From NCBI RefSeq assembly GCF_043290135.1, contig NC_134700.1:238562088-238626087 (forward strand): 64,000 nt of DNA. The letters are read 5' to 3'. Numbering within the stretch: the stretch's first letter is position 1; the number at the start of each line of letters is the position of its first letter. A program made the position numbers and the translations under genes. Below are positions 1 through 13,993 of this stretch, one piece after another. The DNA is from Rhipicephalus microplus (lineage: Eukaryota > Arthropoda > Arachnida > Ixodida > Ixodidae). The notes under the pieces were generated by a model. The model worked only from the letters and a program-made list of their open reading frames with translations, had not been told where the DNA came from and ran no database searches.

Positions 1-1540
1 TGACAGCGCACACCGGTGTTCTCCCTTTCCGCGTCTTCGAAGCACACCCACATCGTCGACATGCAAGAGAAGATTTGCTCGATCCATAGTGAAGTTGTTC
101 GATTCACCTTTCTGACTAGAGCTGTAAACCTTCCTCCTGTCAAGCTTCAAACATATTTTTGTTTTCGTCTAAGCACACAACCTTTAGATAAAACTCTTAT
201 TTTTGCACCTGTGTCACGCCGGGTACTCTCTAGATCATCGGTGTTCGGAATTTCTCGCGATCCGAAGTGTTCGTGTGACCGATAAAATATCAAATACATT
301 GGTTATGTGATTACATCCACTGAGGCTTGGTCACGCGAACTATTATGGTTTACTCACGAGTAAGCTATTCATGAATCAAACTTTCAAGTTTAACCCATCT
401 ATGTCATGTCCACACCGCATTCTAGCTAAATGAGCTAGAATGCAGCGATATTACTTGGCGGCAAAAAAAAAAAAAAACAGAGGCGATGAGCCATTTGCTA
501 GCACAGATGAGGTCCCACTCACCGGCGTTGCTTTCAAAAAAGTATCAAATGCAACGACAATGAAACGTGGACACCACGACGTACACAGTGCGGCGATTCA
601 TGTAGAGAATGGCTACTTTGTGCCCCATGTTATTTCAAACAGTACGCATCGTTATTATTGTTCAAACTATACGGGAAACACCTTTGCGATACATTATCAG
701 CGTTCGATTTTCCGTTTTGTTACCCATTTCACTCGTCAGTACACGTATCTGCCACGAGTAGGAAACGACAGCAACTGATGTGTTCCCGGTAACCAGGCTC
801 TTCGACTAATCTAAACTCTCAGTATCGTCCCTGTGCCATTAGTGTGCGCTGAGCTTTAAATTGCCTTTAATGAAGTGGCAATAGCAAACCTACGCGCTCT
901 TAACGAGAATCCAGTTTTCTCTCGTGATCAAAACAAAACGTTTTTACTAGCAGATATAATTAGTTCAGGCTTTCAAACTGCATCCTAGCTTGACAAAGCT
1001 GTAGCGAGTGCTCCGTCGCAATAATTTTATCCGCATAACATATCGGAACACAAGCAGCTGCGGCCAACCACAAACGCTAAAACTACGCAAGAACAAGCTA
1101 AACCAGATGTTTCCTATAGGGTGGTTTTCTGGTGAATTTGGGTATGACTCCGTTTGCCATGCAGTTTCTTTATTGTGCGACACGTCATGAAATGGCGCTA
1201 AATATATGTAAAAATGTGTCACGCACAGTCATTTGCTAAATAGTTGCAGATGTTTATATAACCAGCCGTTTTCACGTGAGCAACGATGCCAACTAGAACA
1301 TGCATATTATCAACACCAGAAGCGACATGAAGAGCTGATGCTTGTGAGGATGCTGCCCCTGGACACAGCTGCATAAATCAACTTCAGCGCATGGCAACTA
1401 ACTACAATTGACGTTAACTCGACGTGGCGGCTGTATCAAATGAGTACATATGTAATGTTCCAATTTGGGTAAGGAGCACTGGAACCACTATTGACGTTTC
1501 ACGAATATTGACGTTTATTTGAAAAGTAGTTCCGAAACCT
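1..1540. other. Unrecognised sequence, no supported gene
   Basis: No domain, splice-consistent exon chain or repeat family was recognised here. The open frames are short (at most 112 codons at 440-778) and have low-complexity or random-looking composition. An A-run of 14 lies at 463-476. Confidence 0.5.
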
Positions 1541-1542
1541 GG

Positions 1543-1610
1543 CGTAGCCGTGTGGTAAAATGCTTTATTGCCACGCAGAATGCTTGGGTTTGATTACAGC
1601 TGGGACCTTT
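1543..1610 (+). repeat. tRNA-derived SINE head (diverged)
   Basis: The sequence has a tRNA-like layout. An A-box-like TAGCCGTGTGGTA is followed about 40 nt later by a B-box-like GGGTTTGATTAC, and then by an unrelated body. It resembles the heads of tRNA-derived SINEs common in tick genomes. It is not a functional tRNA, because no clean acceptor stem is visible. The 3' limit is unclear. An alternating GC run (GCGCGCGCG) follows near 1668. Confidence 0.45.
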
Positions 1611-1948
1611 ACATTTATTCCTTGCATTTGTCGGGTCGACGCTACCGATGTCATGTAATTATTAACGCGCGCGCGTTAACATTGCCCTTGTGTGTTCTCG
1701 TCTTTCCTGGGTAAATAGTAAGTGTCAATCACCTGTGGCACATACCCGCATACCAGCTGCACATATCCGCTCGTGGGTATGTGCTACTGTCTGCCGGAAA
1801 GTGTTTGACGACGTACGCGACGGGATTGTGACATGATTCATGTCTTGACCAGCGCGTCATATCCATCAAACCATCTTACCCTCCCACACTAATTTCGGTT
1901 CCCGCCAAGTTAAGGGGGAGACCACAAAAGCACCAAAACGTAAGCGGC

Positions 1949-2280
<332 letters not shown>

Positions 2281-2544
2281 CTCAGTCGCCGAAATTCGCT
2301 AAGAAATGCTTCGCATTTGAAATAACGACCACTTGAAAGTTTTTCGCGACATCATACGCGTGAACAACTGTTCTGAAATTATTATATATATAATCTCACA
2401 GTTCCAATCTATACGTATGGGTGTGAAAATAGTACCGGGATCTTTTGCTGAATATTTGAGGATAATGCTGCGAATAGGCCACAGCTGCCTCATTTCTATG
2501 GAAGCGAAGTGCCAGAGACCCTTCTGTTGTGCAATGTCAGCGCA

Positions 2545-2650
2545 GGGTAAGGAACACCAGGTAGTCAAAATTTCCGGAGCCCTTCATTACTACGTCTCTC
2601 ATAGCTATATCGTGCTTCTGGGACGTGAAACCCCAAATATTATTATCATA
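2545..2650 (+). repeat. Ruka-like SINE, 3' part
   Basis: This 5'-truncated copy matches the body of the complete SINEs at 25370 and 49465. It retains the AATTTCCGGAGCCC block, the CTCTCATA block and the GGGACGT-AAACCCCA end. The tRNA head is missing. It ends in an ATT-rich tail. Confidence 0.75.
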
Positions 2651-2794
2651 ACGTTAGTAGTCAAATGCATATGTACGTATGTGCACCGACACATGCACAT
2701 GCAGCACACACCTAAGGGAACCCCTTCTTCTTGATTAAATAGCTTGTGCAGAGTAGCAGACTAGAACTATAACTAAGGCCGATCTCTGTGGCCA

Positions 2795-3260
<466 letters not shown>

Positions 3261-3332
<72 letters not shown>
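3261..3332. repeat. (AT)n microsatellite
   Basis: This is a pure AT tract of about 70 bp. It abuts the right arm of the inverted repeat. Confidence 0.97.
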
Positions 3333-3335
<3 letters not shown>

Positions 3336-3895
3336 GAAATATGCACTATGCACGCTTTATTTATAATACTTTCGGTTGGTGAACACTCGCAGACAGCATT
3401 AACGTGTGGCAGTATATATTTGCACACCCATGCTCGTACTAGCATGATGCTCCTCGTTGAAGCGATAATTTAGGAACAAAAAACTCACGTATAGTAAGTA
3501 GAATATAGCCTACGCTTGTCTCAAACATCTGCTTCTTTTCCCCTGTTTTCGAACGCAGATATCGTTGTTTTCTCACAGCTGGTGCAGCAGTTTCCTCAGC
3601 TTTGACTTACACATGGGACGTATAGTAGGAGGTTATGGAACATAACATGTCCTTCAGACAATTTCATGACAAGATATACGATAATATACAATTTAAAATT
3701 GTATGACACGAACTACTCTGCAGAAATTCTCATGTAACATATTTGGGTCTAAACGTGCAGCAACTACACACGTGCGATCCTCCAACCCAAACACTTGGAA
3801 CACGTACCCAACAAACTCTGCAGGAAACACGGGTATTGCATATAGTTCGGCACCTTTCATATGGCATACGTGTGGGCTACACTAACTAATAAAAT
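3333..3895. other. Unrecognised sequence
   Basis: The sequence is AT-rich with no recognisable gene or repeat family. The longest frame (3703-3885, 60 codons) shows no domain. Confidence 0.4.
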
Positions 3896-3897
3896 AA

Positions 3898-4015
3898 TTA
3901 TTGGGGCTTCATGTCCCAAAAGAACGATACGATTATGAGAGATAACGAAGTGGAGGGCTCCGGAGATTTTAACCATCTGGTGTTTTTTAATGTGCACTGA
4001 CCAATACCTGCAGGA
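3898..4015 (-). repeat. Ruka-like SINE fragment
   Basis: Read on the minus strand, this shows the same body blocks as the other Ruka-like copies: gCACaTTAAA, the TTTCCGGAGCCC-like block, CTCTCATAATC and the terminal GGGACaTgAAgCCCCAAT. It lacks the tRNA head. It sits directly upstream of the LINE fragment at 4020. Confidence 0.65.
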
Positions 4016-4019
4016 CCAA

Positions 4020-5470
4020 CATTTGCACTCTCAAAAGCATCCAGGCTATGGCTCTGCGAGTTTGTCTGGGGCTACCACGATGTTCCTCAACAGCTGAGAC
4101 AATTGCGATCGCAAATGACTACCCGCTCAACACGCATATCGAAATGGAAGTGCTCCGAGCCTATGTGAGGCATCTCACTCGCGCCCGTGCCCATGAGGCA
4201 TTTTACGCGAGCCTAACTGCCAGAGGACCAACCTCCAGGCATGTCTTGTCGTATCGCACACGCTTATCCACGGGATATACAACTCCGTTCAGAATTGCTA
4301 CTCCCCCATGGACTCATCAACATGTTGAACTCATGGTTCCTGGCGTATGGTCTAAAGCCCGGCTCTCGTCTCCAGCGCTAAAGCAGCTTTCTCTTCTCTT
4401 GTTGTACGAGAAGTACAGTGAGCATACCCATCCATATACTGACTCTTCAACTAAAGTGAATGGGTTTGCAGGGTTGGTGATCTTTCCTGCAACAGTGACA
4501 ACGACGAAGATTCTGTTATCCCACCAGACGTTATCGAGAGCTGTGAAACTTAATGCTCTACGTAGCTTAGTTAAAGTCATTAAACACCAAGAAGCCAAGA
4601 AATGGAGCGTGTTCATGGACTCCAAGGCAGCACTACAGTGTTTGGTGTTCGCCTTACGCCGCAGGCCTCATGAAGAACTAGTGCTGGAAAATAGAGAGCT
4701 GCTTCACCACCTTTTCGACGAAGGGTGCAAAATCACGTTTCAGTGGATTCCAAATCACTGTGGCATATTAGGCAACGAACATACCGAAGAAGCTGCTCAA
4801 TCAGCACACTAATACGGTGAAAAAGAATCCATTCCATTTTCAAGGACTGATGCTGAAATTAAAATCCAAAAATCGCTAATGAAGAAGTAAAAATCCTGTG
4901 GAACGCTCGTACGGCAACACGTGACTGCATAGGCTGGACACGTCTCGTTGACTTCGGCTTCCGTCCGGACTTTCTCGACTTGAGACAACGGTGCTTTGCC
5001 GACAGTGGCTTGATGTCGCTTGCACCAAAGTTTTCGCCTTCCGAATTGGCATGGAAGACAGTACTGCTCGTAGTCATAGCGGCAGCGAGGAAACGATTGA
5101 GCATGTTCTTTGTCACTTCTCTCGTTACAGCGTGCAAAGACGGCAGCTAGCTGCTGCGTTATCTCGCCTTGATGACAGATCCTTGTCAGAACAGCCAGTG
5201 CTTGAAAGGCGACATAATTTGTCTTCGCACAGAAAATCAGTGATGGCCTTACTGAACTTTTTGCGTGGTGGTGGCCTTTTGAATAGCACCCCAGCTCACT
5301 TTTCTTTTTCTGTTCTTTTTGGCGCGTCTACTTCGCTCTTCGCTTTCTTTCCCATCTTTATTCCACATTCTCTCTTCCCTTAGTACAGGGTAGCAAATCG
5401 GATGCTCCGATTTCTGGTTAACCTCACTGCCTTTCCCTAATTTTACTCTCTTTCTCCCTCTCTAGCATTT
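4020..5470 (+). mobile_element. LINE 3' end (I/R1-like), RNase H and C-terminal region
   Basis: This is a 5'-truncated non-LTR retrotransposon. The frame at 4048-4812 covers the region after the reverse transcriptase and an RNase H-like domain. The RNase H active-site context is degraded: YTDSS replaces YTDGS, the acidic residue of the second motif (AELAAL in the sister copy) reads KLNAL, and MDSKAAL and GNEHTEEAA remain. After a stop at 4812 and frame changes, 4991-5383 carries the C-terminal cysteine-region homologue, in which the zinc-binding cysteines are replaced (SHSGSEETIEHVLCHF). The 3' tail has the phrase GGGTAGCAAA and a CTGCCTTTCC pyrimidine end, shared with the LINE ends at 28410, 37640 and 43170. 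The copy is dead. Confidence 0.8.
4048..4812 (+). pseudogene. LINE ORF2 C-terminal fragment with RNase H domain
   Basis: This 254-codon open frame starts inside the old ORF2, so its first Met is fortuitous. It opens with ALRVCLGLPRCSST, the conserved region after the RT palm that is also present at 36215. An RNase H fold follows at roughly residues 125-250. Of the four acidic catalytic positions, Asp in YTDSS, Asp in FMDSKAAL and the final Glu/Asp region (GNEHTEE) remain, while the second-motif Glu looks lost. It is most likely inactive and untranslated. Confidence 0.75.
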
Positions 5471-6660
5471 CACCTTCATCGAAATGCAGCCACCGCGGCT
5501 GGCATTCTATCCCTAGATGATCGTGTGAGCAGCCGAGAACCTGAACCAATGAACCATCATGTTGGTTGCCGTGAGGAGCACCAGCATAAAATAAGTGCAT
5601 TCACTGGCAAACAGAGTCGTCGTATGCTGCTCTTTAAACACCTACGAATGTAAAAAAAAAAAGAGGCTGAGAGAAAAAGGACGCTTGGGAATCGAGTACG
5701 CATCCTCCGCTGGTCGGCCCACGTGGCTCCACAATTTCAGCAACCATGCAGCGCGGTTGTTCACCCCGTTTGAAACGCACCCGTGAGCAGCATGCGCACA
5801 CACCCCGTACCTTTCTTGTGTCCTTCTGTATAAGTACAGAAACAAACATATAACACATGATCCCCAATTTCGAACCACTTCAATTTTCACGTGGTTTGCT
5901 CTCTCCCTGCCTCACTTTATTTGGTCTTTCTGATAACCTCAAAAAGCACTGACTCAACGCGTACAAACAACTCTTGTCGACCCGACGAGTCGGGCTGTGC
6001 GCCGGGAATTTTCGGCGTTGCGCTCAGTGATCGATGTTTCTTTCTGCTCAGGCGTCCCGCGCACGGAGGTTGAACCACAAACGACGTCGTTGTGATTCCG
6101 CCCGTTGCCCGTCGCGCTGTTCAACCGGCAGCACCGATTGGGGGAGGAGAGAACGGGCAGCAAGCAACCGGGGACAAGTTGCCGCGTTTGGTCGAGTCGA
6201 TCCACAGGAGGAACGTGCATCGCGGTCTTGTCTGGCAAGCTGTTGCCGACAACTCGCGTCGCGGAACTGCACCACGGACTCCCGATTCTCTGCGAAGGAG
6301 AGACCGGTGGTGCATCTAACGTGGACGCAATTTTTCTGATCAGTTCATCGCGGGTTATTCAGGTGTATGTACGCCCTCAAAAATGCAACAGCTATCTCTG
6401 TGGCGCGCTATACCTTTATACGGCGACATTTCTGCTCTAGATGCCCTGGCTGGCGTGAATTATATTTCTTTCGTACGAGGAGAAGGGGCAAAAAAGGTAA
6501 TACTGAGAAATTTGAGAGGTTGGTCGATAGGGGGCGTACTTTAATCTACTGGGGAATCGTTAGAGGCCAATAAACGTTGCGATGCAATAAGCGTCAGTGT
6601 GCTATTTCCCATGTGCAAAGTGCATGATGTGACCTCACAGGCTCTGGCGAAAAGAGAAGA
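5470..6660. other. Unrecognised GC-rich interval
   Basis: Several overlapping open frames of 60-111 codons occur on both strands between 5890 and 6440. None shows a recognisable domain, and frames are open on both strands at once, which GC-richness explains. This could be a decayed 5' region of a retroelement or a CpG-rich regulatory stretch. I cannot decide. Confidence 0.4.
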
Positions 6661-6663
6661 GGA

Positions 6664-6664
<1 letters not shown>

Positions 6665-6715
<51 letters not shown>
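6665..6715. repeat. (AT)n microsatellite, left boundary of the tRNA-like array
   Basis: This pure AT tract joins the array inside the unit, just before the AAATAAGGGAGAGAAG block. It marks where the head-to-tail minus-strand array begins. Confidence 0.97.
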
Positions 6716-6719
<4 letters not shown>

Positions 6720-6882
6720 AAATAAGGGAGAGAAGTGTATACCTAAGGGCTCGTTTTTCCGTGTTTTTAACACAATAATAATGAGATATAACAGACAGTA
6801 ATGCCAAGGAATGTACAGGGGAAGTTATTAACATTAATGGAATGTAAATAAGAAGAAAGAAAAGTGGATGAAAAAATTACCA

Positions 6883-6954
6883 ACTGTAAGCAGGAATCGA
6901 ACCTACGACCTTCGAATTACGCGTTCGATGCTCTAACCACTGAGCTATTACAGC
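6883..6954 (-). tRNA. tRNA-like gene, anticodon-position triplet CGT; first of 20 minus-strand copies
   Basis: The 72 nt fold into a full cloverleaf on paper. The parts are a 7-bp acceptor (one G-T pair), a 4-bp D stem (GCTC/GAGC) with a D loop containing GG, a 5-bp anticodon stem (TCGAA/TTCGA), a loop CGCGTAA, a 5-nt variable region, and a 5-bp T stem with loop TTCGATT. The A box TAGCTCAGTGG and B box GGTTCGATTCC are canonical. The anticodon position would read CGT (threonine codon ACG), but position 33 is G where almost all tRNAs have U. Decoding function is therefore doubtful. It may be a tRNA-derived Pol III gene or the head of a repeat. Confidence 0.7.
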
Positions 6955-9900
6955 GGCACTCCCTCCATCCACTTTTTTGGGTTTATCTGTGAATTTAGAA
7001 GTAGGAGCGACAGTCAGCGCCATCTATAAGCCAAACAACGAGTGTGAAAACACTCTTATGCGCATGTTTGGCGTCACGTAGCACGTGAACTTATTATGAG
7101 CGGGCAGCTGATTAATTGTCCCTCTTATACAACCTAAACACACCAAGTCTGCCAGTACGAGACCCTCGTTCAATGAAATAAGGGAGAGAAGTGTATACCT
7201 AAGGGCTCGTTTTTCCGTGTTTTTAACACAATAATAATGAGATATAACAGACAGTAATGCCAAGGAATGTACAGGGGAAGTTATTAACATTAATGGAATG
7301 TAAATAAGAAGAAAGAAAAGTGGATGAAAAAATTACCAACTGTAAGCAGGAATCGAACCTACGACCTTCGAATTACGCGTTCGATGCTCTAACCACTGAG
7401 CTATTACAGCGGCACTCCCTCCATCCACTTTTTTGGGTTTATCTGTGAATTTAGAAGTAGGAGCGACAGTCAGCGCCATCTATAAGCCAAACAACGAGTG
7501 TGAAAACACTCTTATGCGCATGTTTGGCGTCACGTAGCACGTGAACTTATTATGAGCGGGCAGCTGATTAATTGTCCCTCTTATACAACCTAAACACACC
7601 AAGTCTGCCAGTACGAGACCCTCGTTCAATGAAATAAGGGAGAGAAGTGTATACCTAAGGGCTCGTTTTTCCGTGTTTTTAACACAATAATAATGAGATA
7701 TAACAGACAGTAATGCCAAGGAATGTACAGGGGAAGTTATTAACATTAATGGAATGTAAATAAGAAGAAAGAAAAGTGGATGAAAAAATTACCAACTGTA
7801 AGCAGGAATCGAACCTACGACCTTCGAATTACGCGTTCGATGCTCTAACCACTGAGCTATTACAGCGGCACTCCCTCCATCCACTTTTTTGGGTTTATCT
7901 GTGAATTTAGAAGTAGGAGCGACAGTCAGCGCCATCTATAAGCCAAACAACGAGTGTGAAAACACTCTTATGCGCATGTTTGGCGTCACGTAGCACGTGA
8001 ACTTATTATGAGCGGGCAGCTGATTAATTGTCCCTCTTATACAACCTAAACACACCAAGTCTGCCAGTACGAGACCCTCGTTCAATGAAATAAGGGAGAG
8101 AGGTGTATACCTAAGGGCTCGTTTTTCCGTGTTTTTAACACAATAATAATGAGATATAACAGACAGTAATGCCAAGGAATGTACAGGGGAAGTTATTAAC
8201 ATTAATGGAATGTAAATAAGAAGAAAGAAAAGTGGATGAAAAAATTACCAACTGTAAGCAGGAATCGAACCTACGACCTTCGAATTACGCGTTCGATGCT
8301 CTAACCACTGAGCTATTACAGCGGCACTCCCTCCATCCACTTTTTTGGGTTTATCTGTGAATTTAGAAGTAGGAGCGACAGTCAGCGCCATCTATAAGCC
8401 AAACAACGAGTGTGAAAACACTCTTATGCGCATGTTTGGCGTCACGTAGCACGTGAACTTATTATGAGCGGGCAGCTGATTAATTGTCCCTCTTATACAA
8501 CCTAAACACACCAAGTCTGCCAGTACGAGACCCTCGTTCAATGAAATAAGGGAGAGAAGTGTATACCTAAGGGCTCGTTTTTCCGTGTTTTTAACACAAT
8601 AATAATGAGATATAACAGACAGTAATGCCAAGGAATGTACAGGGGAAGTTATTAACATTAATGGAATGTAAATAAGAAGAAAGAAAAGTGGATGAAAAAA
8701 TTACCAACTGTAAGCAGGAATCGAACCTACGACCTTCGAATTACGCGTTCGATGCTCTAACCACTGAGCTATTACAGCGGCACTCCCTCCATCCACTTTT
8801 TTGGGTTTATCTGTGAATTTAGAAGTAGGAGCGACAGTCAGCGCCATCTATAAGCCAAACAACGAGTGTGAAAACACTCTTATGCGCATGTTTGGCGTCA
8901 CGTAGCACGTGAACTTATTATGAGCGGGCAGCTGATTAATTGTCCCTCTTATACAACCTAAACACACCAAGTCTGCCAGTACGAGACCCTCGTTCAATGA
9001 AATAAGGGAGAGAAGTGTATACCTAAGGGCTCGTTTTTCCGTGTTTTTAACACAATAATAATGAGATATAACAGACAGTAATGCCAAGGAATGTACAGGG
9101 GAAGTTATTAACATTAATGGAATGTAAATAAGAAGAAAGAAAAGTGGATGAAAAAATTACCAACTGTAAGCAGGAATCGAACCTACGACCTTCGAATTAC
9201 GCGTTCGATGCTCTAACCACTGAGCTATTACAGCGGCACTCCCTCCATCCACTTTTTTGGGTTTATCTGTGAATTTAGAAGTAGGAGCGACAGTCAGCGC
9301 CATCTATAAGCCAAACAACGAGTGTGAAAACACTCTTATGCGCATGTTTGGCGTCACGTAGCACGTGAACTTATTATGAGCGGGCAGCTGATTAATTGTC
9401 CCTCTTATACAACCTAAACACACCAAGTCTGCCAGTACGAGACCCTCGTTCAATGAAATAAGGGAGAGAAGTGTATACCTAAGGGCTCGTTTTTCCGTGT
9501 TTTTAACACAATAATAATGAGATATAACAGACAGTAATGCCAAGGAATGTACAGGGGAAGTTATTAACATTAATGGAATGTAAATAAGAAGAAAGAAAAG
9601 TGGATGAAAAAATTACCAACTGTAAGCAGGAATCGAACCTACGACCTTCGAATTACGCGTTCGATGCTCTAACCACTGAGCTATTACAGCGGCACTCCCT
9701 CCATCCACTTTTTTGGGTTTATCTGTGAATTTAGAAGTAGGAGCGACAGTCAGCGCCATCTATAAGCCAAACAACGAGTGTGAAAACACTCTTATGCGCA
9801 TGTTTGGCGTCACGTAGCACGTGAACTTATTATGAGCGGGCAGCTGATTAATTGTCCCTCTTATACAACCTAAACACACCAAGTCTGCCAGTACGAGACC

Positions 9901-11634
9901 CTCGTTCAATGAAATAAGGGAGAGAAGTGTATACCTAAGGGCTCGTTTTTCCGTGTTTTTAACACAATAATAATGAGATATAACAGACAGTAATGCCAAG
10001 GAATGTACAGGGGAAGTTATTAACATTAATGGAATGTAAATAAGAAGAAAGAAAAGTGGATGAAAAAATTACCAACTGTAAGCAGGAATCGAACCTACGA
10101 CCTTCGAATTACGCGTTCGATGCTCTAACCACTGAGCTATTACAGCGGCACTCCCTCCATCCACTTTTTTGGGTTTATCTGTGAATTTAGAAGTAGGAGC
10201 GACAGTCAGCGCCATCTATAAGCCAAACAACGAGTGTGAAAACACTCTTATGCGCATGTTTGGCGTCACGTAGCACGTGAACTTATTATGAGCGGGCAGC
10301 TGATTAATTGTCCCTCTTATACAACCTAAACACACCAAGTCTGCCAGTACGAGACCCTCGTTCAATGAAATAAGGGAGAGAAGTGTATACCTAAGGGCTC
10401 GTTTTTCCGTGTTTTTAACACAATAATAATGAGATATAACAGACAGTAATGCCAAGGAATGTACAGGGGAAGTTATTAACATTAATGGAATGTAAATAAG
10501 AAGAAAGAAAAGTGGATGAAAAAATTACCAACTGTAAGCAGGAATCGAACCTACGACCTTCGAATTACGCGTTCGATGCTCTAACCACTGAGCTATTACA
10601 GCGGCACTCCCTCCATCCACTTTTTTGGGTTTATCTGTGAATTTAGAAGTAGGAGCGACAGTCAGCGCCATCTATAAGCCAAACAACGAGTGTGAAAACA
10701 CTCTTATGCGCATGTTTGGCGTCACGTAGCACGTGAACTTATTATGAGCGGGCAGCTGATTAATTGTCCCTCTTATACAACCTAAACACACCAAGTCTGC
10801 CAGTACGAGACCCTCGTTCAATGAAATAAGGGAGAGAAGTGTATACCTAAGGGCTCGTTTTTCCGTGTTTTTAACACAATAATAATGAGATATAACAGAC
10901 AGTAATGCCAAGGAATGTACAGGGGAAGTTATTAACATTAATGGAATGTAAATAAGAAGAAAGAAAAGTGGATGAAAAAATTACCAACTGTAAGCAGGAA
11001 TCGAACCTACGACCTTCGAATTACGCGTTCGATGCTCTAACCACTGAGCTATTACAGCGGCACTCCCTCCATCCACTTTTTTGGGTTTATCTGTGAATTT
11101 AGAAGTAGGAGCGACAGTCAGCGCCATCTATAAGCCAAACAACGAGTGTGAAAACACTCTTATGCGCATGTTTGGCGTCACGTAGCACGTGAACTTATTA
11201 TGAGCGGGCAGCTGATTAATTGTCCCTCTTATACAACCTAAACACACCAAGTCTGCCAGTACGAGACCCTCGTTCAATGAAATAAGGGAGAGAAGTGTAT
11301 ACCTAAGGGCTCGTTTTTCCGTGTTTTTAACACAATAATAATGAGATATAACAGACAGTAATGCCAAGGAATGTACAGGGGAAGTTATTAACATTAATGG
11401 AATGTAAATAAGAAGAAAGAAAAGTGGATGAAAAAATTACCAACTGTAAGCAGGAATCGAACCTACGACCTTCGAATTACGCGTTCGATGCTCTAACCAC
11501 TGAGCTATTACAGCGGCACTCCCTCCATCCACTTTTTTGGGTTTATCTGTGAATTTAGAAGTAGGAGCGACAGTCAGCGCCATCTATAAGCCAAACAACG
11601 AGTGTGAAAACACTCTTATGCGCATGTTTGGCGT

Positions 11635-11680
11635 CACGTGCTACGTGACGCCAAACATGTTTGGCGTCACGTAGCACGTG
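11635..11680. repeat. 46-bp perfect palindrome in an array unit
   Basis: The sequence runs from CACGTGCTACGTGACG to its exact complement, centred on ACATGT. It arises from a 33-bp insertion that repeats the flanking arm TTTGGCGTCACGT in alternating orientation. The other array units have only one copy of this arm. Confidence 0.95.
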
Positions 11681-13947
11681 AACTTATTATGAGCGGGCAG
11701 CTGATTAATTGTCCCTCTTATACAACCTAAACACACCAAGTCTGCCAGTACGAGACCCTCGTTCAATGAAATAAGGGAGAGAAGTGTATACCTAAGGGCT
11801 CGTTTTTCCGTGTTTTTAACACAATAATAATGAGATATAACAGACAGTAATGCCAAGGAATGTACAGGGGAAGTTATTAACATTAATGGAATGTAAATAA
11901 GAAGAAAGAAAAGTGGATGAAAAAATTACCAACTGTAAGCAGGAATCGAACCTACGACCTTCGAATTACGCGTTCGATGCTCTAACCACTGAGCTATTAC
12001 AGCGGCACTCCCTCCATCCACTTTTTTGGGTTTATCTGTGAATTTAGAAGTAGGAGCGACAGTCAGCGCCATCTATAAGCCAAACAACGAGTGTGAAAAC
12101 ACTCTTATGCGCATGTTTGGCGTCACGTAGCACGTGAACTTATTATGAGCGGGCAGCTGATTAATTGTCCCTCTTATACAACCTAAACACACCAAGTCTG
12201 CCAGTACGAGACCCTCGTTCAATGAAATAAGGGAGAGAAGTGTATACCTAAGGGCTCGTTTTTCCGTGTTTTTAACACAATAATAATGAGATATAACAGA
12301 CAGTAATGCCAAGGAATGTACAGGGGAAGTTATTAACATTAATGGAATGTAAATAAGAAGAAAGAAAAGTGGATGAAAAAATTACCAACTGTAAGCAGGA
12401 ATCGAACCTACGACCTTCGAATTACGCGTTCGATGCTCTAACCACTGAGCTATTACAGCGGCACTCCCTCCATCCACTTTTTTGGGTTTATCTGTGAATT
12501 TAGAAGTAGGAGCGACAGTCAGCGCCATCTATAAGCCAAACAACGAGTGTGAAAACACTCTTATGCGCATGTTTGGCGTCACGTAGCACGTGAACTTATT
12601 ATGAGCGGGCAGCTGATTAATTGTCCCTCTTATACAACCTAAACACACCAAGTCTGCCAGTACGAGACCCTCGTTCAATGAAATAAGGGAGAGAAGTGTA
12701 TACCTAAGGGCTCGTTTTTCCGTGTTTTTAACACAATAATAATGAGATATAACAGACAGTAATGCCAAGGAATGTACAGGGGAAGTTATTAACATTAATG
12801 GAATGTAAATAAGAAGAAAGAAAAGTGGATGAAAAAATTACCAACTGTAAGCAGGAATCGAACCTACGACCTTCGAATTACGCGTTCGATGCTCTAACCA
12901 CTGAGCTATTACAGCGGCACTCCCTCCATCCACTTTTTTGGGTTTATCTGTGAATTTAGAAGTAGGAGCGACAGTCAGCGCCATCTATAAGCCAAACAAC
13001 GAGTGTGAAAACACTCTTATGCGCATGTTTGGCGTCACGTAGCACGTGAACTTATTATGAGCGGGCAGCTGATTAATTGTCCCTCTTATACAACCTAAAC
13101 ACACCAAGTCTGCCAGTACGAGACCCTCGTTCAATGAAATAAGGGAGAGAAGTGTATACCTAAGGGCTCGTTTTTCCGTGTTTTTAACACAATAATAATG
13201 AGATATAACAGACAGTAATGCCAAGGAATGTACAGGGGAAGTTATTAACATTAATGGAATGTAAATAAGAAGAAAGAAAAGTGGATGAAAAAATTACCAA
13301 CTGTAAGCAGGAATCGAACCTACGACCTTCGAATTACGCGTTCGATGCTCTAACCACTGAGCTATTACAGCGGCACTCCCTCCATCCACTTTTTTGGGTT
13401 TATCTGTGAATTTAGAAGTAGGAGCGACAGTCAGCGCCATCTATAAGCCAAACAACGAGTTTGAAAACACTCTTATGCGCATGTTTGGCGTCACGTAGCA
13501 CGTGAACTTATTATGAGCGGGCAGCTGATTAATTGTCCCTCTTATACAACCTAAACACACCAAGTCTGCCAGTACGAGACCCTCGTTCAATGAAATAAGG
13601 GAGAGAAGTGTATACCTAAGGGCTCGTTTTTCCGTGTTTTTAACACAATAATAATGAGATATAACAGACAGTAATGCCAAGGAATGTACAGGGGAAGTTA
13701 TTAACATTAATGGAATGTAAATAAGAAGAAAGAAAAGTGGATGAAAAAATTACCAACTGTAAGCAGGAATCGAACCTACGACCTTCGAATTACGCGTTCG
13801 ATGCTCTAACCACTGAGCTATTACAGCGGCACTCCCTCCATCCACTTTTTTGGGTTTATCTGTGAATTTAGAAGTAGGAGCGACAGTCAGCGCCATCTAT
13901 AAGCCAAACAACGAGTGTGAAAACACTCTTATGCGCATGTTTGGCGT

Positions 13948-13993
13948 CACGTGCTACGTGACGCCAAACATGTTTGGCGTCACGTAGCACGTG
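13948..13993. repeat. 46-bp perfect palindrome, second copy
   Basis: This is identical to the palindrome at 11635, exactly 2,313 bp further on (five units plus 33 bp). The unit just before it carries the rare substitution near 13461. Confidence 0.95.

Noticed and set aside
5890..6440. Overlapping frames of 60-111 codons on both strands
   Set aside because: GC-rich sequence open in many frames at once, with no domain, no splice logic and Arg/Ser-rich random composition.
6883..6954. Functional tRNA-Thr(CGT) gene cluster
   Set aside because: The cloverleaf and promoter boxes are good, but G at position 33 and the absence of any typical arthropod tRNA-Thr body make a decoding role unlikely. It is kept only as tRNA-like.
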